Source of the DNA: Halomonas socia
Lineage (GTDB): Bacteria > Pseudomonadota > Gammaproteobacteria > Pseudomonadales > Halomonadaceae
Reading direction: 5' to 3'
NCBI RefSeq assembly: GCF_010977575.1
Contig: NZ_CP048812.1
Location: 4,030,001-4,094,000 of the forward strand
DNA length: 64,000 nt
Below are positions 27,783 to 36,214 of this stretch, piece by piece. Every line of letters begins with the position of its first letter. Within the stretch, counting starts at the first letter, position 1. The notes below the pieces were generated by a model. The model worked only from the letters and a program-made list of their open reading frames with translations. It was not told where the DNA came from and made no database searches. Position numbers and translations under genes: made by a program.

Positions 27783-28937
27783 ATGGGCCTGTGGCAGCGG
27801 CTTGAACAGCGCCTGGCAGAGCAGCATCAGCGCGGCCTGTGGCGGCAGCGCGCCGGCCACAAGGCCGGGCTGCTCGACTTTGCCGGCAACGACTACCTGG
27901 GACTGGCGCAGGATTCGCGCCTGGCCGAGGCCCAGGCCGAAGCGGCCCGCCGCCTCGGCGCCGGCAGTGGCGCCTCGCACCTGGTCAGCGGCCACCGCGA
28001 GGTCCACGAGGCGCTGGAGCAGCGCCTGGCCGCGCTGGTCGGCCGGCCGCGGGCGCTGCTGTTCTCCACCGGCTACATGGCCAACCTGGCGGTCACCCAG
28101 ACGCTTTGCAGCGCCCAGACACGGCTCTTTCACGACCGCCTCAACCACGCCTCGCTGCTCGACGGGGCGGCGCTGTCCGGCGCCCGCTCGCGGCGCTTCC
28201 ACCACCGCGACCTCGGCGACCTGGCGACCATGCTGGCGCGGCGCCCCGCCGCGAGCGAGGCGCTGGTCGTCAGCGACGGTGTATTCAGCATGGACGGCGA
28301 CGTGGCCGATATCGACGAACTGGCGGCGCTGGCCCAGCGCCACTCGGCGGCGCTGATGATCGACGACGCCCACGGCATCGGCGTGCTGGGCGAGCACGGC
28401 GACGGCTGCGTGGGCCGCGCCCTTGGCTGTGATCGAGTGCCGATCCTGGTCGGCACCCTGGGCAAGGCACTAGGCAGCTTCGGCGCCTTCGTCACCGGCG
28501 AGCCGCGGCTGATCGAGGCATTGATCCAGTTCGCGCGGCCCTATGTCTACACCACGGCGCTACCGCCGGGGGTCGCCGCGGCGAGCCTTGCCGCGCTGGA
28601 TATCCTCGCCGCCGAGCCCGAGCGCCGTGAGCGGCTACACGCCAACATCACACTGTACCGCCGCCTGGCCAGCGCCGCGGCGCTACCGCTGCTCGACAGC
28701 CACACGCCGATCCAACCGCTGCTGCTGGGCGAGCCGGGCCGTGCCATGAGCTGGCAGGCCAGCCTCGCCGCTCGTGGCTGCCAGGTCGGGGCGATTCGCC
28801 CACCTACCGTGCCCGCCGGTGCCGCGCGCCTGCGCATCACGCTCTCCGCCGCGCATACCCCGGCGATGATCGAGCAGCTGGTCACGGCGCTGGTGGCCTG
28901 CCAGGAACAGGAGCGAGACGCGCGATGCCACGGCTGA
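27783..28937 (+). CDS. bioF: 8-amino-7-oxononanoate synthase
   Basis: PLP enzyme condensing pimeloyl-ACP with alanine. The 384-aa protein has DFAGNDYLGLAQDSRLAEA, GAGSGASHLVSGHREVHEALE, LLFSTGYMANLAV, DRLNHASLLDGA, DDAHGIGVLGEHGDG and the PLP lysine in VGTLGKALGSFGAFV. The ATG is 3 nt after the bioB stop, so the genes are coupled. The 3' end overlaps bioH by 13 nt. Confidence 0.96.
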   Translation: MGLWQRLEQRLAEQHQRGLWRQRAGHKAGLLDFAGNDYLGLAQDSRLAEAQAEAARRLGAGSGASHLVSGHREVHEALEQRLAALVGRPRALLFSTGYMANLAVTQTLCSAQTRLFHDRLNHASLLDGAALSGARSRRFHHRDLGDLATMLARRPAASEALVVSDGVFSMDGDVADIDELAALAQRHSAALMIDDAHGIGVLGEHGDGCVGRALGCDRVPILVGTLGKALGSFGAFVTGEPRLIEALIQFARPYVYTTALPPGVAAASLAALDILAAEPERRERLHANITLYRRLASAAALPLLDSHTPIQPLLLGEPGRAMSWQASLAARGCQVGAIRPPTVPAGAARLRITLSAAHTPAMIEQLVTALVACQEQERDARCHG

Positions 28938-29653
28938 TCCTGCTTCACGGCTGGGGGGTGGATGCGCGCATCTGGCGGCCCCTGGCGCCACACTGGCGGG
29001 CTGACTGCCAAGTCGCCAGCCCCGATTGGCCTGGCTACGGGGACCGCCCGGCGCTGAGCGCGCCTCAGGATCTCGACGCCCTGGCCGAGGCCATGGCAGA
29101 GGCACTACCCGCCGATGCAGTGTGGGTCGGCTGGTCGCTGGGCGGGCTGTTGGCCGCCGCGCTATGCCGAAGGCTGAGCGCGCCACGCGGCCTGATCATG
29201 CTCGGCATGGGGCTGCGCTTCTGCCACCCGGCGGCAGTGAACGACGCCGCGCTCAACGACTTCCGCCGCGCCTTCGCCCGCGCCCCCGAGGCCAGTTGGC
29301 GCCATTTCCTGCGCTGGCAGGCCGGCGGCGAACCCTCCCCGCGGGTTATCTGGCGGCAGCTCACCAGCCTGCTCGGCGACACGCCGCCAGCGGCGCTGCC
29401 GACCCTGAGCGCCGGCCTGGCCCAGCTTGGCGAGCTCGACGCGCAGCATCTGGCGTCAGCGCCACCCTGCCCGGTGGCCTGGCTATACGGCGCCCGCGAT
29501 CCGCTGCTCGCGCCGGCTGGCCTGCCGTCTGGCGCCGAAACGCTGCCCGACAGCGGCCACTGCACGATGCTCTCGCAGCCTGCCGCGCTGGCCTGTGCGC
29601 TGCAGCGGCTGGCTGACGGCTTCACTCACGCCAGCACGATGGGGCGCCAATGA
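28925..29653 (+). CDS. bioH: Pimeloyl-ACP methyl ester esterase BioH
   Basis: Removes the methyl group from pimeloyl-ACP methyl ester, closing the BioC-BioH route. The 242-aa alpha/beta hydrolase begins PRLILLHGWGVDARIW (oxyanion HGW), and has the nucleophile elbow VGWSLGGLLA, the acid in YGARDPLLAP and the histidine in DSGHCTML. In E. coli bioH is unlinked from the operon; here it sits between bioF and bioC. It overlaps both neighbours, by 13 and 4 nt. Confidence 0.94.
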   Translation: MPRLILLHGWGVDARIWRPLAPHWRADCQVASPDWPGYGDRPALSAPQDLDALAEAMAEALPADAVWVGWSLGGLLAAALCRRLSAPRGLIMLGMGLRFCHPAAVNDAALNDFRRAFARAPEASWRHFLRWQAGGEPSPRVIWRQLTSLLGDTPPAALPTLSAGLAQLGELDAQHLASAPPCPVAWLYGARDPLLAPAGLPSGAETLPDSGHCTMLSQPAALACALQRLADGFTHASTMGRQ

Positions 29654-30492
29654 ACATGCCAGCCCCCGTTACTGCCACCAGTTGGCAGCACAACGTGGCG
29701 CGAAGCTTCAGCCGCGCCGCGCCCCGCTACCTGGCCCTGGCCGGTGCCCAGCAGCGCATGGGCGAGGCGCTCTGGCAGCACCTGCCGAGTAGCGCCACGT
29801 CCATCCTCGACCTGGGCTGCGGACCAGGGCACTGGACCACGCGCCTCGCCGCGCGCTACCGCGCTACCACCCTCGGCCTCGACCTGGCCCCCGGCATGCT
29901 TGCCGAGGCCCAGCGCCGCCATCTTCATCAGCAACAATTTCACCTCCAACGTGGCCAACGCTGCCACTGGCTATGCGCCGACGCTGCTCGCCTGCCGCTG
30001 GCCGATGCCAGCCTCGAGCTGGTGTTCTCCAACCTGGCGCTGCAGTGGTGCCCGGACCTGGACCAAACGTTCAGTGAACTCCACCGGGTGCTGGCCCCTG
30101 GCGGCACGGCGCTGATCAACAGCCTGGCGCCCGGCACCTTGGCCGAGGTCGCCGAGGCCTGGTCGCGCCCCGGGGCACTGCTCGACTTCGCGGCGCCAGA
30201 GCGGGTCGTCGCGGCCTGCCACGCGGCAGGGTTCAGGGTCGGCGTCGAGCAGCGCGCCGAGCGCTTCCACTACCCGGACTTCGGCGCGGTCATGGCCTCG
30301 ATCAGGGGCGTCGGCGCCCAGCGCCCGGCCCCACCGGGGCGGGCGCCGCTGACCCGCCGCGACCTGCAGCGCGCCCGCCAGCGCTACGAACGATACCGCG
30401 AGGCCGCGGGCCTGCCGGTCACCTACCAGCGCCTCACCCTGATCCTGCAGCGCGGCCCCCGGCCGGCGCCCCCGAGTGAGACTTGTCCATGA
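29650..30492 (+). CDS. bioC: Malonyl-ACP O-methyltransferase BioC
   Basis: Methylates malonyl-ACP so that fatty-acid synthesis can extend it to a pimeloyl ester. The 280-aa protein has VARSFSRAAPRYLALAGAQQRMGE, the SAM motif SILDLGCGPGHWTTRLA, WLCADAARLPLADASLELVFSNLALQWC and LHRVLAPGGTALINSL. It overlaps bioH by 4 nt (ATGA) and bioD by 4 nt, so the operon is fully coupled. Confidence 0.95.
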   Translation: MNMPAPVTATSWQHNVARSFSRAAPRYLALAGAQQRMGEALWQHLPSSATSILDLGCGPGHWTTRLAARYRATTLGLDLAPGMLAEAQRRHLHQQQFHLQRGQRCHWLCADAARLPLADASLELVFSNLALQWCPDLDQTFSELHRVLAPGGTALINSLAPGTLAEVAEAWSRPGALLDFAAPERVVAACHAAGFRVGVEQRAERFHYPDFGAVMASIRGVGAQRPAPPGRAPLTRRDLQRARQRYERYREAAGLPVTYQRLTLILQRGPRPAPPSETCP

Positions 30493-31160
30493 GCGCCTAC
30501 TTCATCACCGGCACCGATACCGACGCCGGCAAGACCCTGGTTGCCAGCGGGCTGCTGGCCCTGGCCCGCCGCCATGGCCTCACCACCCAGGGTCTCAAGC
30601 CCGTCGCCTCGGGTTGCGAAGTGACACCCGACGGCCTGCGTAACCTCGATGCCCTCGCCCTGCAGGCGGGCTGCTACCCGCTGCTCGGCTATGATGAGGT
30701 CAATCCCTATGCCTTCGCCCCGGCCATCGCCCCGCACCTCGCCGCCCAGCGCGACGCGGTCACGCTCAGCCTCGCCGAGCTGGCCGCGCGGCTCGCCCCG
30801 CAGCTGGCCAAGGGCCGCGACCTCACCCTGGTGGAGGGCGCCGGCGGCTGGCGGGTACCGCTCAACGCCGACGAGGATCTCGCCGGCCTCGCCCGCCTAC
30901 TGAACCTGCCGGCGATCCTGGTGGTCGGTGTCCGGCTCGGGGCGATCAACCACGCCCGCCTGACCCTCGAAGCGATACGGCGCGACGGCGTTCGCGTCGC
31001 CGGCTGGGTCGCCAACCGGCTCGAGCCACGCATGCAGGAGGCCAGCGCCAACCTGGCCACCCTCGCCCAGCAGTTGGACGCGCCCTGCCTCGGCGAGGTG
31101 CCCTACCTGGCCCAGCCCACGCCAGCGCAGGTGGCTGAGCATCTGCGCCTGCCGCAATAA
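30489..31160 (+). CDS. bioD: Dethiobiotin synthetase
   Basis: ATP-dependent closure of the ureido ring of biotin. The 223-aa protein has the P-loop ITGTDTDAGKTLVASGLLALA, GLKPVASGCE, YAFAPAIAPHLAAQRD, LTLVEGAGGWRVPLN and AGWVANRLEP. ATG 30489 overlaps the bioC stop as ATGA; an in-frame TTG lies 6 nt earlier. It is the last gene of the operon, 65 nt before tRNA-Leu. No strong terminator is seen before the tRNA promoter. bioA is not in this cluster. Confidence 0.96.
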   Translation: MSAYFITGTDTDAGKTLVASGLLALARRHGLTTQGLKPVASGCEVTPDGLRNLDALALQAGCYPLLGYDEVNPYAFAPAIAPHLAAQRDAVTLSLAELAARLAPQLAKGRDLTLVEGAGGWRVPLNADEDLAGLARLLNLPAILVVGVRLGAINHARLTLEAIRRDGVRVAGWVANRLEPRMQEASANLATLAQQLDAPCLGEVPYLAQPTPAQVAEHLRLPQ

Positions 31161-31164
31161 CGCG

Positions 31165-31192
31165 TTGACTTGGTTACGGCCATCCGTAGAAT
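31165..31192 (+). promoter_or_regulatory. Promoter of tRNA-Leu
   Basis: TTGACT (31165-31170), 16-nt spacer, TAGAAT (31187-31192), 34 nt upstream of the mature tRNA start. Confidence 0.65.
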
Positions 31193-31225
31193 ATGGGCGG
31201 CTTGGATAGCGCCGCTGCAGCAAAT

Positions 31226-31310
<85 letters not shown>

Positions 31311-31316
31311 AGCTGA

Positions 31317-32252
31317 TTATCTGAGCTTTTCTCCGATATTGACGACCTCGCCACGAGGCACTTGACTATCGGCTGTGACCGGATTGTGGCCGAGGCGATT
31401 GACCGCCTCCCTCACTCGATGCGGTGCAAGATGGGCGTAGTGCTCGGTCATCGTGATGCTCGAGTGGCCCAGCAGTTCCTTGACCACCTCCAACGGCACC
31501 CCGTCGGTCACTAGCCATGACGCCGCGGTGTGACGCAAGTCGTGGATACGCAGATCGTCCAGCTTGGCTTTCTCGGCCGCGTGCTCGAAGCCGTTGCGCA
31601 GCGACTTGACCTGCCCGCCGCCTGGCCTGGCAAACACCCACTGGCTGCCTGGGGCATGCGCTGCCCGCCATGCTGCCCTTCGCCGCATCACGCCGATGGC
31701 GACACTATTGAGCGGCACCTGCCGCAGCTTGCGCGCCTCAGTGATCAGCCTGCCAACCTCTGCCCGCGTCAAATATCGCTCTCGATGGTGCGGCTCCCGC
31801 AGCAGCCGGCCTTTCACGGGATTCGGCATGCCCCACCCCCATTTCCTGTTGCAGTAGTTAATGGCCGACGAAAGCGCCGCCAGCTCCCGGTTGATCGTTG
31901 CATTGGCCCTGCCCTCGGCTTTGCGGTGGCGGATATAGCCCCGCACGTCTTGGCCAGTGATCTGATTGACCTCAAGCCCTCCGAAGTATCGCCGCAGGAT
32001 GCTCGTCTGCATCTTGAGCGTCTCCAAGCTGCGCAGGTGCGACGACCCGCGCAGATACTCCAGCATCACCTCCTCGAATGTCCGCGGCGCCTTCACGTCC
32101 CAGTGTTGCTCCTTGTGGGCTTGCGCCCGCCACTGGGCCTCCAGCGCCTTGGCCTCTGCTATGTCCGTGGTCGCAGTAGAGCGTCTAACTCTCTGTCTGC
32201 GTTCGATGTACGACGCCCACCAGTACGGTGAGCCTTGTCGTTTGTATGGCAT
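31317..32252 (-). pseudogene. Tyrosine integrase lacking the first catalytic arginine box
   Basis: A 311-aa site-specific recombinase. N-terminal part: MPYKRQGSPYWWASYIERRQ (arm-binding) and a SAM-like core domain. The C-terminal catalytic part has IHDLRHTAASWLV (box II H-x-x-R), ELLGHSSITMTEHYAHL (box II His and the nucleophile Tyr). Between LITEARKL and RQVPLNSVAIG, about 50 residues that normally hold the box I Arg (TGMRxGE) are missing in frame. Without that Arg, recombination is not expected. The 3' end lies 6 nt from tRNA-Leu, the classical position of an island integrase. Probably an immobilised island. Confidence 0.85.
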
Positions 32253-32475
32253 ACAGCCTTCTCCCGATGCTGCACCCCGGGCGCACTGTGAGCGTTAACC
32301 TCTGGTGCGTCGGCGTCAAGTTCCCCGATGCGCCGGATGCTGCCGGCGGTGACCCGGATTCCCCGGCCCTTGCCGGTGGTGCGCAGCCGCCCGCCCTGGC
32401 CCAGCGCCGCACGGTCCAGTGCGTGACGCCCAGCAGCTCGGCGGCTTCCTCATAGGTGTAAAGCGGCTTTTCCAT
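32185..32475 (-). pseudogene. HTH/excisionase-like gene, frameshifted
   Basis: The start MEKPLYTYEEAAELLGVTHW continues TVRRWARAG, a MerR/helix-turn-helix_17 DNA-binding fold. After residue 34 the frame becomes low-complexity (GCAPPARAGESGSPP). Shifting by one base at about 32373 gives RLRTTGKGRGIRVTAGSIRRIG, which is the normal wing and helix of this family. So a 1-nt deletion is likely. It lies upstream of and overlaps the integrase, as recombination directionality factors often do. Confidence 0.6.
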
Positions 32476-32539
32476 GCATCCTCCATGCAACAAAAAGCCG
32501 CCCGTGGGCGGCGTGTGCAGCGCGGTGTGGTGGTTGCGG

Positions 32540-32821
32540 TCAGGGCTTGGGCGCGGTGGCGAGCATGGCTGCATAAATGCTTGGAGCCGAAAGCATCTCG
32601 CGAAAAGTATCAACCGCCGCGCAGCTCATCTCAGTCGTTGGCTCTTTCGGGACCGCCTGCCACGGCTCGTCAGGCGCCGGGATGCGAGGGCCGATTTCCT
32701 CGAACCAATCATCCTCAGCCCAGCCTCCGAAGATTCGCCAGTCGCCGTCGCCCTGATGAAACGCCGGCTCCCATTCTCCATCCACTTTTGTCCAGTAATA
32801 CCCCGCCTCTCGATTGCTCAT
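32540..32821 (-). CDS. Small phage-type protein
   Basis: A 93-aa protein, MSNREAGYYWTKVDGEWEPA, with many Trp and Tyr residues and an FGGWAEDDWFEEIGPRIP core. YYW-x-K-x-x-GEWEPA is a pattern seen in small uncharacterised prophage proteins. No domain with known function. Its start overlaps the stop of the upstream frame at 32818 by 4 nt, so the two were probably one operon. Confidence 0.6.
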   Translation of the reverse strand: MSNREAGYYWTKVDGEWEPAFHQGDGDWRIFGGWAEDDWFEEIGPRIPAPDEPWQAVPKEPTTEMSCAAVDTFREMLSAPSIYAAMLATAPKP

Positions 32822-33063
32822 AATTCCTCCTCGGCTTGTTGGCGATCTCCCGCGCGGTCAAGGCGATCAAGCTCCGCGGCGATCAGGGCGCCGGCCTTCT
32901 CCAGGTCGCGTCGAGGCGTGCTGGGCTTCCACCATTCGCCTGGCCATGGCCATATCTCGCGCAGAAACTCGTCATTGCGGCAGGAGCAGACCCCGGTGAT
33001 CCGTTTGCGGCTAGCGCTTGAACGGCGCTGCGCGCCATGCCTGGCGCACCATGAAAAAGCCAC
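32818..33063 (-). CDS. Phage-type protein, probably 5'-truncated
   Basis: The 81-residue frame is convincing only from about residue 30: DEFLREIWPWPGEWWKPSTP then RRDLEKAGALIAAELDRLDRA. IWPW-x-x-x-WWKP-x-x-x-RRDL-x-KA-x-AL recalls the C-terminal tail of prophage DUF550/MazG-like proteins. The first 25 residues run through a hairpin (AGCCACC/GGTGGCT, 33058-33076) and look noncoding, so the true 5' end is probably lost. Confidence 0.45.
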   Translation of the reverse strand: MAFSWCARHGAQRRSSASRKRITGVCSCRNDEFLREIWPWPGEWWKPSTPRRDLEKAGALIAAELDRLDRAGDRQQAEEEL

Positions 33064-33364
33064 CGCTTGGGTGGCTAATGAGAAATCGTATCTCTACGAC
33101 ACATGTGTCATATGTCCACGCTCGCTAGGCGGCGAGAACATGCTGATTAGCAGGGGGCTGAACAGGGTTGTTTCCATATCAGAGTGATTTCCCTGCTCTT
33201 TTGAAATCCTGGCTCGGACTGTGCTCCTTGGTTGAGGGCATATAGAGCGTCTTGCGTTCCGCTCCACATCTTCACGGATCGTAATGAGCTCAAGGAGAGC
33301 GAGGTCTGACGACCTCTGCTCAGGGATGCCCCCGCAAGCCCTTAAAATTCAATGAGGTGCAAGC
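33064..33364. other. 300-nt gap with palindromes, no gene
   Basis: Contains the hairpin end at 33076, a perfect 12-bp palindrome GACACATGTGTC (33098-33109) and GAGGTC-TGAC-GACCTC (33301-33316) ahead of the next gene. These could be operators or a terminator. I see no coding frame with a plausible start. Confidence 0.5.
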
Positions 33365-33616
33365 ATGATGTCCAAGGAATTTCTCAAGAAACTCGGTATC
33401 CTCGGTATTTCTTTCGGCCTGGTTGCCAGCCCGCTAGCTTTTGCTGAGTTCGACGAGGAGGAAGAAACGACAGATCCTGCTCAGGAACAGATTAACGATG
33501 ACTACGCCGGCAGCGGTGTAGACATTGAGTACGAGAACGAGGAAGAAGAGTGGGAAGAGGAAGAGGAAAATGAAGAGGAGGAGTGGGAAGAAGATGATCC
33601 TGAAGAAGGCTTCTAA
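33365..33616 (+). CDS. Highly acidic exported small protein
   Basis: An 83-aa protein. Residues 1-27 are a signal peptide (KKLGILGISFGLVASPLAFA). The mature part is about 56 residues, more than half Glu or Asp, with EEEEWEEEEENEEEEWEEDD near the C-terminus and no Lys or Arg. Such a polyanion could bind calcium or buffer the cell envelope in a halophile, but this is a guess. GAGG lies 7 nt before the ATG, and a strong terminator follows, so it looks like a real single-gene unit. Confidence 0.75.
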   Translation: MMSKEFLKKLGILGISFGLVASPLAFAEFDEEEETTDPAQEQINDDYAGSGVDIEYENEEEEWEEEEENEEEEWEEDDPEEGF

Positions 33617-33637
33617 CCCTCCTTCCTGATCTTGACC

Positions 33638-33668
33638 GCCGCCCATCAGACAGCTTCTGATGGGCGGC
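33638..33668 (+). terminator. Terminator after the acidic protein
   Basis: A 12-bp stem, GCCGCCCATCAG (33638-33649) with CTGATGGGCGGC (33657-33668), followed by TTTCATTT. Confidence 0.88.
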
Positions 33669-33761
33669 TTTCATTTCTCTGGAAGATACTTCATCACCTC
33701 TCCCAAGCCATCCCTAGTAGTGGTTGAGCCGTATCGCGGCGCCTCCACCGTCCAGGCGGTG

Positions 33762-34016
33762 ATGGCACGCAACGAGGTGAGCCTACTGCTGAGTCTCTAC
33801 GCCTACCAGATCCTGCATGGCCTACGCTGCTTGCTGGTGCATCAGACCCGGCAGGGCTGGAGCCTGAGTCGGATGCGTGAGCAGGTGCTCAAGATCACCG
33901 CGACCTTGTCGCTGCATGCCCGGCGCATCACCGTTCACCTCGGCGACGCCGCCGACAAATGGTGGCCGTCAAACACGGCTACCCTGATGGGCACCCTCAA
34001 TGGCTGCAGGGTATAG
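33762..34016 (+). pseudogene. IS1380-family transposase, C-terminal remnant
   Basis: Only about the last 85 residues remain: NEVSLLLSLYAYQILHGLRC, LLVHQTRQGWSLSRMREQVL, KITATLSLHARRITVHLGDA and ADKWWPSNTATLMGTL. These match the tail of IS1380-type transposases from memory (YAYQLLHxLRC, QGWSLxRLREQVLK, DAADKWWP). The N-terminal and catalytic regions are absent and no terminal inverted repeats are visible. A relic of an earlier insertion in the island. Confidence 0.75.
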
Positions 34017-34182
34017 AAGCCCCCTTCAAACCTGCTCCTTAGGTATAAGCCGAGTGCTCCACAGGCAACAAACGCTGCTGCTGCCGACGCAACCGGCAAA
34101 CCATGGGGCCACTGCGTGCTATTCGGCGTCCACGTGAACAAGGCGGGCTTAAGCAGTGCTTGACTATTTTGTAAGTTTAGCA

Positions 34183-34341
34183 ATGAACATATGGCGCAGG
34201 GTTATCGTATCGACCCTCAAGCCCATCAGCGGCCTGATAATGCAGCGGCGCCCAAGGATATTCTTGCCGCCGATGGATGATGAACGCCAGCCATCCGCTG
34301 AGACGGCGGAGGATGCGCAGGCAATCGAGTGGCTTGAGTAG
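34183..34341 (+). CDS. Possible small protein, uncertain
   Basis: A 52-residue frame MNIWRRVIVSTLKPISGLIM with an acidic tail (MDDERQPSAETAEDAQAIEWLE). The tail looks protein-like, and TTTTTTG follows the stop, but there is no ribosome site and no recognised family. Listed as a weak candidate only. Confidence 0.25.
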   Translation: MNIWRRVIVSTLKPISGLIMQRRPRIFLPPMDDERQPSAETAEDAQAIEWLE

Positions 34342-34420
34342 CCGTGGGCTTTTTTGTGTTTCCAGCCGCGCTCATGCACCATTATCTGTGATGGGAATCT
34401 TCACAGAGGGAGTGCTGCAC

Positions 34421-34858
34421 ATGGATATGCGTCATGCTAGATCAATCGCTATCGCCGGGCTGGCTAGCCTGTTGTCGTTGGGCCATGCTCACGCTGTGAG
34501 TCTCGACGGCGTCAGAGACCAAGCAGGGGGCATGATGTCAGGCGGGGACGCGGGGCTGCTGAGCTCTCTGTCGAGTGGGTCATTCAATTTCGCCAGCCTC
34601 GAAAACCTCACTGGCGTGCTGAGCTACTGTCAGGAAAATGGCTACTTGGGGAGTAATGCCGACATCGTCAAGGGCCAGGTGATGGACCGCTTGGGCGTTG
34701 ATTCGGAGCCCGAGCAGGATGATGACTACCAGCAGGGGCTAGAGGGCATATTGCAGGGGGATGGAGAGGCCTTTAGCCTGAGCTCTCTCGGCGACCAGGC
34801 GGGCGAACGTGCCTGCGGCCTGGTTGCTGATCAAGCCATGTCATTCGTCGGCGGATGA
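34421..34858 (+). CDS. DUF2501 family exported protein
   Basis: A 145-aa protein with a signal peptide (MDMRHARSIAIAGLASLLSL ending HAHA). The mature part has SLSSGSFNFASLENLTGVLSYCQENGYLG, NADIVKGQVMDRLG, a DDDYQQGLEGILQGDG turn and GERACGLVADQAMSFV, which is the DUF2501 layout (SLxxxSxxNxxGVLxYCxxNxYL). Family members are small periplasmic proteins of unknown role. AGGGAG lies 8 nt before the ATG at 34421; the frame is open upstream but without coding character. The two cysteines may form a disulfide. Confidence 0.82.
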   Translation: MDMRHARSIAIAGLASLLSLGHAHAVSLDGVRDQAGGMMSGGDAGLLSSLSSGSFNFASLENLTGVLSYCQENGYLGSNADIVKGQVMDRLGVDSEPEQDDDYQQGLEGILQGDGEAFSLSSLGDQAGERACGLVADQAMSFVGG

Positions 34859-35024
34859 CCTAGCGGACCCTCGCCGGCTTCGACGAGCAGTCGATTGATG
34901 ATGGTGGCGTGCTGATCGATCCGGCGGGTAGCCGTCGGTAATGGCTTACAGGCGATGTCGGTGATCACTGATGCCGATACACGACAACCGCCACTACTCT
35001 GTAGGTTGAGCGTCCTTGCATATT

Positions 35025-35049
35025 CCCCCGGCCACGGCCGGGGGTTTTT
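35025..35049 (+). terminator. Strong terminator after the DUF2501 gene
   Basis: CCCCCGGC (35025-35032) and GCCGGGGG (35037-35044) with a CACG loop and a T5 run. It is about 165 nt downstream of the stop codon; the intervening DNA has no clear gene. Confidence 0.85.
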
Positions 35050-35060
35050 GCGTCTGGGCC

Positions 35061-35351
35061 CTATCGGTACCTGCGCCGGAAGATCACCCGCTTGGCAAAC
35101 AGCCGCTTGCAGGCATACAACGAGATGATCAGGAGGGGGATGCCAGTCGCCGCCATAACCGGCAGGCCTGTCCCTAGCGGGTGATCCGCATAGGCACCGG
35201 CATGCCAGGCGGCAAACAGAGGCAGCGCGATGGCCAGAGCCAACGCGAATGATGGTGAGCCATACTCGATCTGCGCATAGCAGCCACGGCATACCTTGGC
35301 GCCGTAGGGCACATCGTCTTTGAGGCAGTGCGGGCAGGTCAGAAAGTGCAT
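35061..35351 (-). CDS. Small zinc-ribbon membrane protein
   Basis: A 96-aa protein. The head carries two CxxC pairs (MHFLTCPHCLKDDVPYGAKV then CRGCYAQIEYG), a probable zinc ribbon. Two membrane helices follow (FALALAIALPLFAAWHAGAY, and PVMAATGIPLLIISLYAC), then a basic end RLFAKRVIFRRRYR. This is a common layout for small membrane proteins of unknown function. Island gene with no clear partner. Confidence 0.65.
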   Translation of the reverse strand: MHFLTCPHCLKDDVPYGAKVCRGCYAQIEYGSPSFALALAIALPLFAAWHAGAYADHPLGTGLPVMAATGIPLLIISLYACKRLFAKRVIFRRRYR

Positions 35352-35468
35352 CTGCTGGGTTATATCCTGGCGTGTGGCTGTGATTCGGTGTTCATGGCGG
35401 CAGCTCAGGCTTGCCCAGTCCTTTGCCGCCTCCCACGCCGCTTCTTCATCCGTGTCCGCCGGCTGGGG

Positions 35469-35597
35469 CTAGGTGAGTGGCTGCGGGAATTCCTCGGAGT
35501 GCCAGCGAGTGATCGCGAGCCACTCGTGGCTGGCCGGATCGCGCGTCATGAACAGCTCGACTTCGGTGCCGCATAGGATGAATGTGCAATGTCGCAT
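35469..35597 (-). CDS. Small protein of 42 residues
   Basis: MRHCTFILCGTEVELFMTRD then PASHEWLAITRWHSEEFPQPLT. The reading frame has a good ribosome site (GGAGG 5 nt upstream of the ATG at 35597) and a protein-like sequence of alternating strands: a short beta hairpin with FMTRDPASHEWLAITRW. Unrecognised. It is too short to be certain. Confidence 0.4.
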   Translation of the reverse strand: MRHCTFILCGTEVELFMTRDPASHEWLAITRWHSEEFPQPLT

Positions 35598-35883
35598 GAG
35601 GCCCTCCATGGTCTATGGAGAGCATACGGCGCTGGCCGAGGCATGGCTGTGCGAGAACTCGGCGATGCCTGTAAGCGATTGCCGACACTAACCCCCGAGG
35701 ATCTCGACAACGCACGTCATAGCCTATAAACAATGTTTCCAAATTTAATAACATTTAATAACATGAATTCCTCGACAGCTCTCCGGCTCGGTATCTACAG
35801 TGCGCTGTGATGGTCCAACCATCGTTCGCTTTTGGGGTGGCACCGAACCCCATATTATTTCGAAGACGGAAAGGACACGTCCT

Positions 35884-36087
35884 ATGAGTAGCCCAGTGAA
35901 GGATAAGGATTTTGATCTCGTCAGCACGCTCTATCACGCCCTGCAGGGCGCCGAGCTGAGCCAGAGGTATCGCCAAGATGCCGAGTCCAACGGCGATCAA
36001 GCTTGCCAGGAGTTCTTTGGCAAAATCGCGGGCCAGTACGAAGAGATAGCCGGCAACGCAAAATCGCTCATCAAAGAGCGGCTGTAA
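35884..36087 (+). CDS. Conserved small helical protein
   Basis: A 67-aa soluble protein, MSSPVKDKDFDLVSTLYHAL then QGAELSQRYRQDAESNGDQA, FFGKIAGQYEEIAGNAKSLI. It is predicted all-helical, and D-x-x-LVS-x-LYHALQGAE is a pattern I recall from hypothetical proteins of pseudomonads and halomonads. GAAAGGA lies about 9 nt upstream of ATG 35884. A good terminator follows, so it is probably a real stand-alone gene. Function unknown. Confidence 0.75.
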   Translation: MSSPVKDKDFDLVSTLYHALQGAELSQRYRQDAESNGDQACQEFFGKIAGQYEEIAGNAKSLIKERL

Positions 36088-36093
36088 ACTGTT

Positions 36094-36121
36094 AACCCTG
36101 CCAATCCGGCTTGGCAGGGTT
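36094..36121 (+). terminator. Terminator of the small helical protein gene
   Basis: AACCCTGCCAA (36094-36104) pairs with TTGGCAGGGTT (36111-36121), then TTCTAT. 6 nt after the stop codon. Confidence 0.88.
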
Positions 36122-36214
36122 TCTATCGTGGCGCCCACACCTCCTCGGCTTCCTCTGGGGCAATCGATCTGTGCGTGATGTCCTGGGGCACTGGCATTAG
36201 TGCATTACCCTGCC

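Noticed and set aside
33935-34183. Minus-strand frame with a hydrophobic stretch
   Set aside because: It overlaps the IS1380 remnant, starts at TTG without a ribosome site, and has no recognised family.
34831-35292. Minus-strand frame over the DUF2501 terminator region
   Set aside because: It overlaps the DUF2501 gene and a strong terminator, has no ribosome site, and is rich in Cys/Arg.
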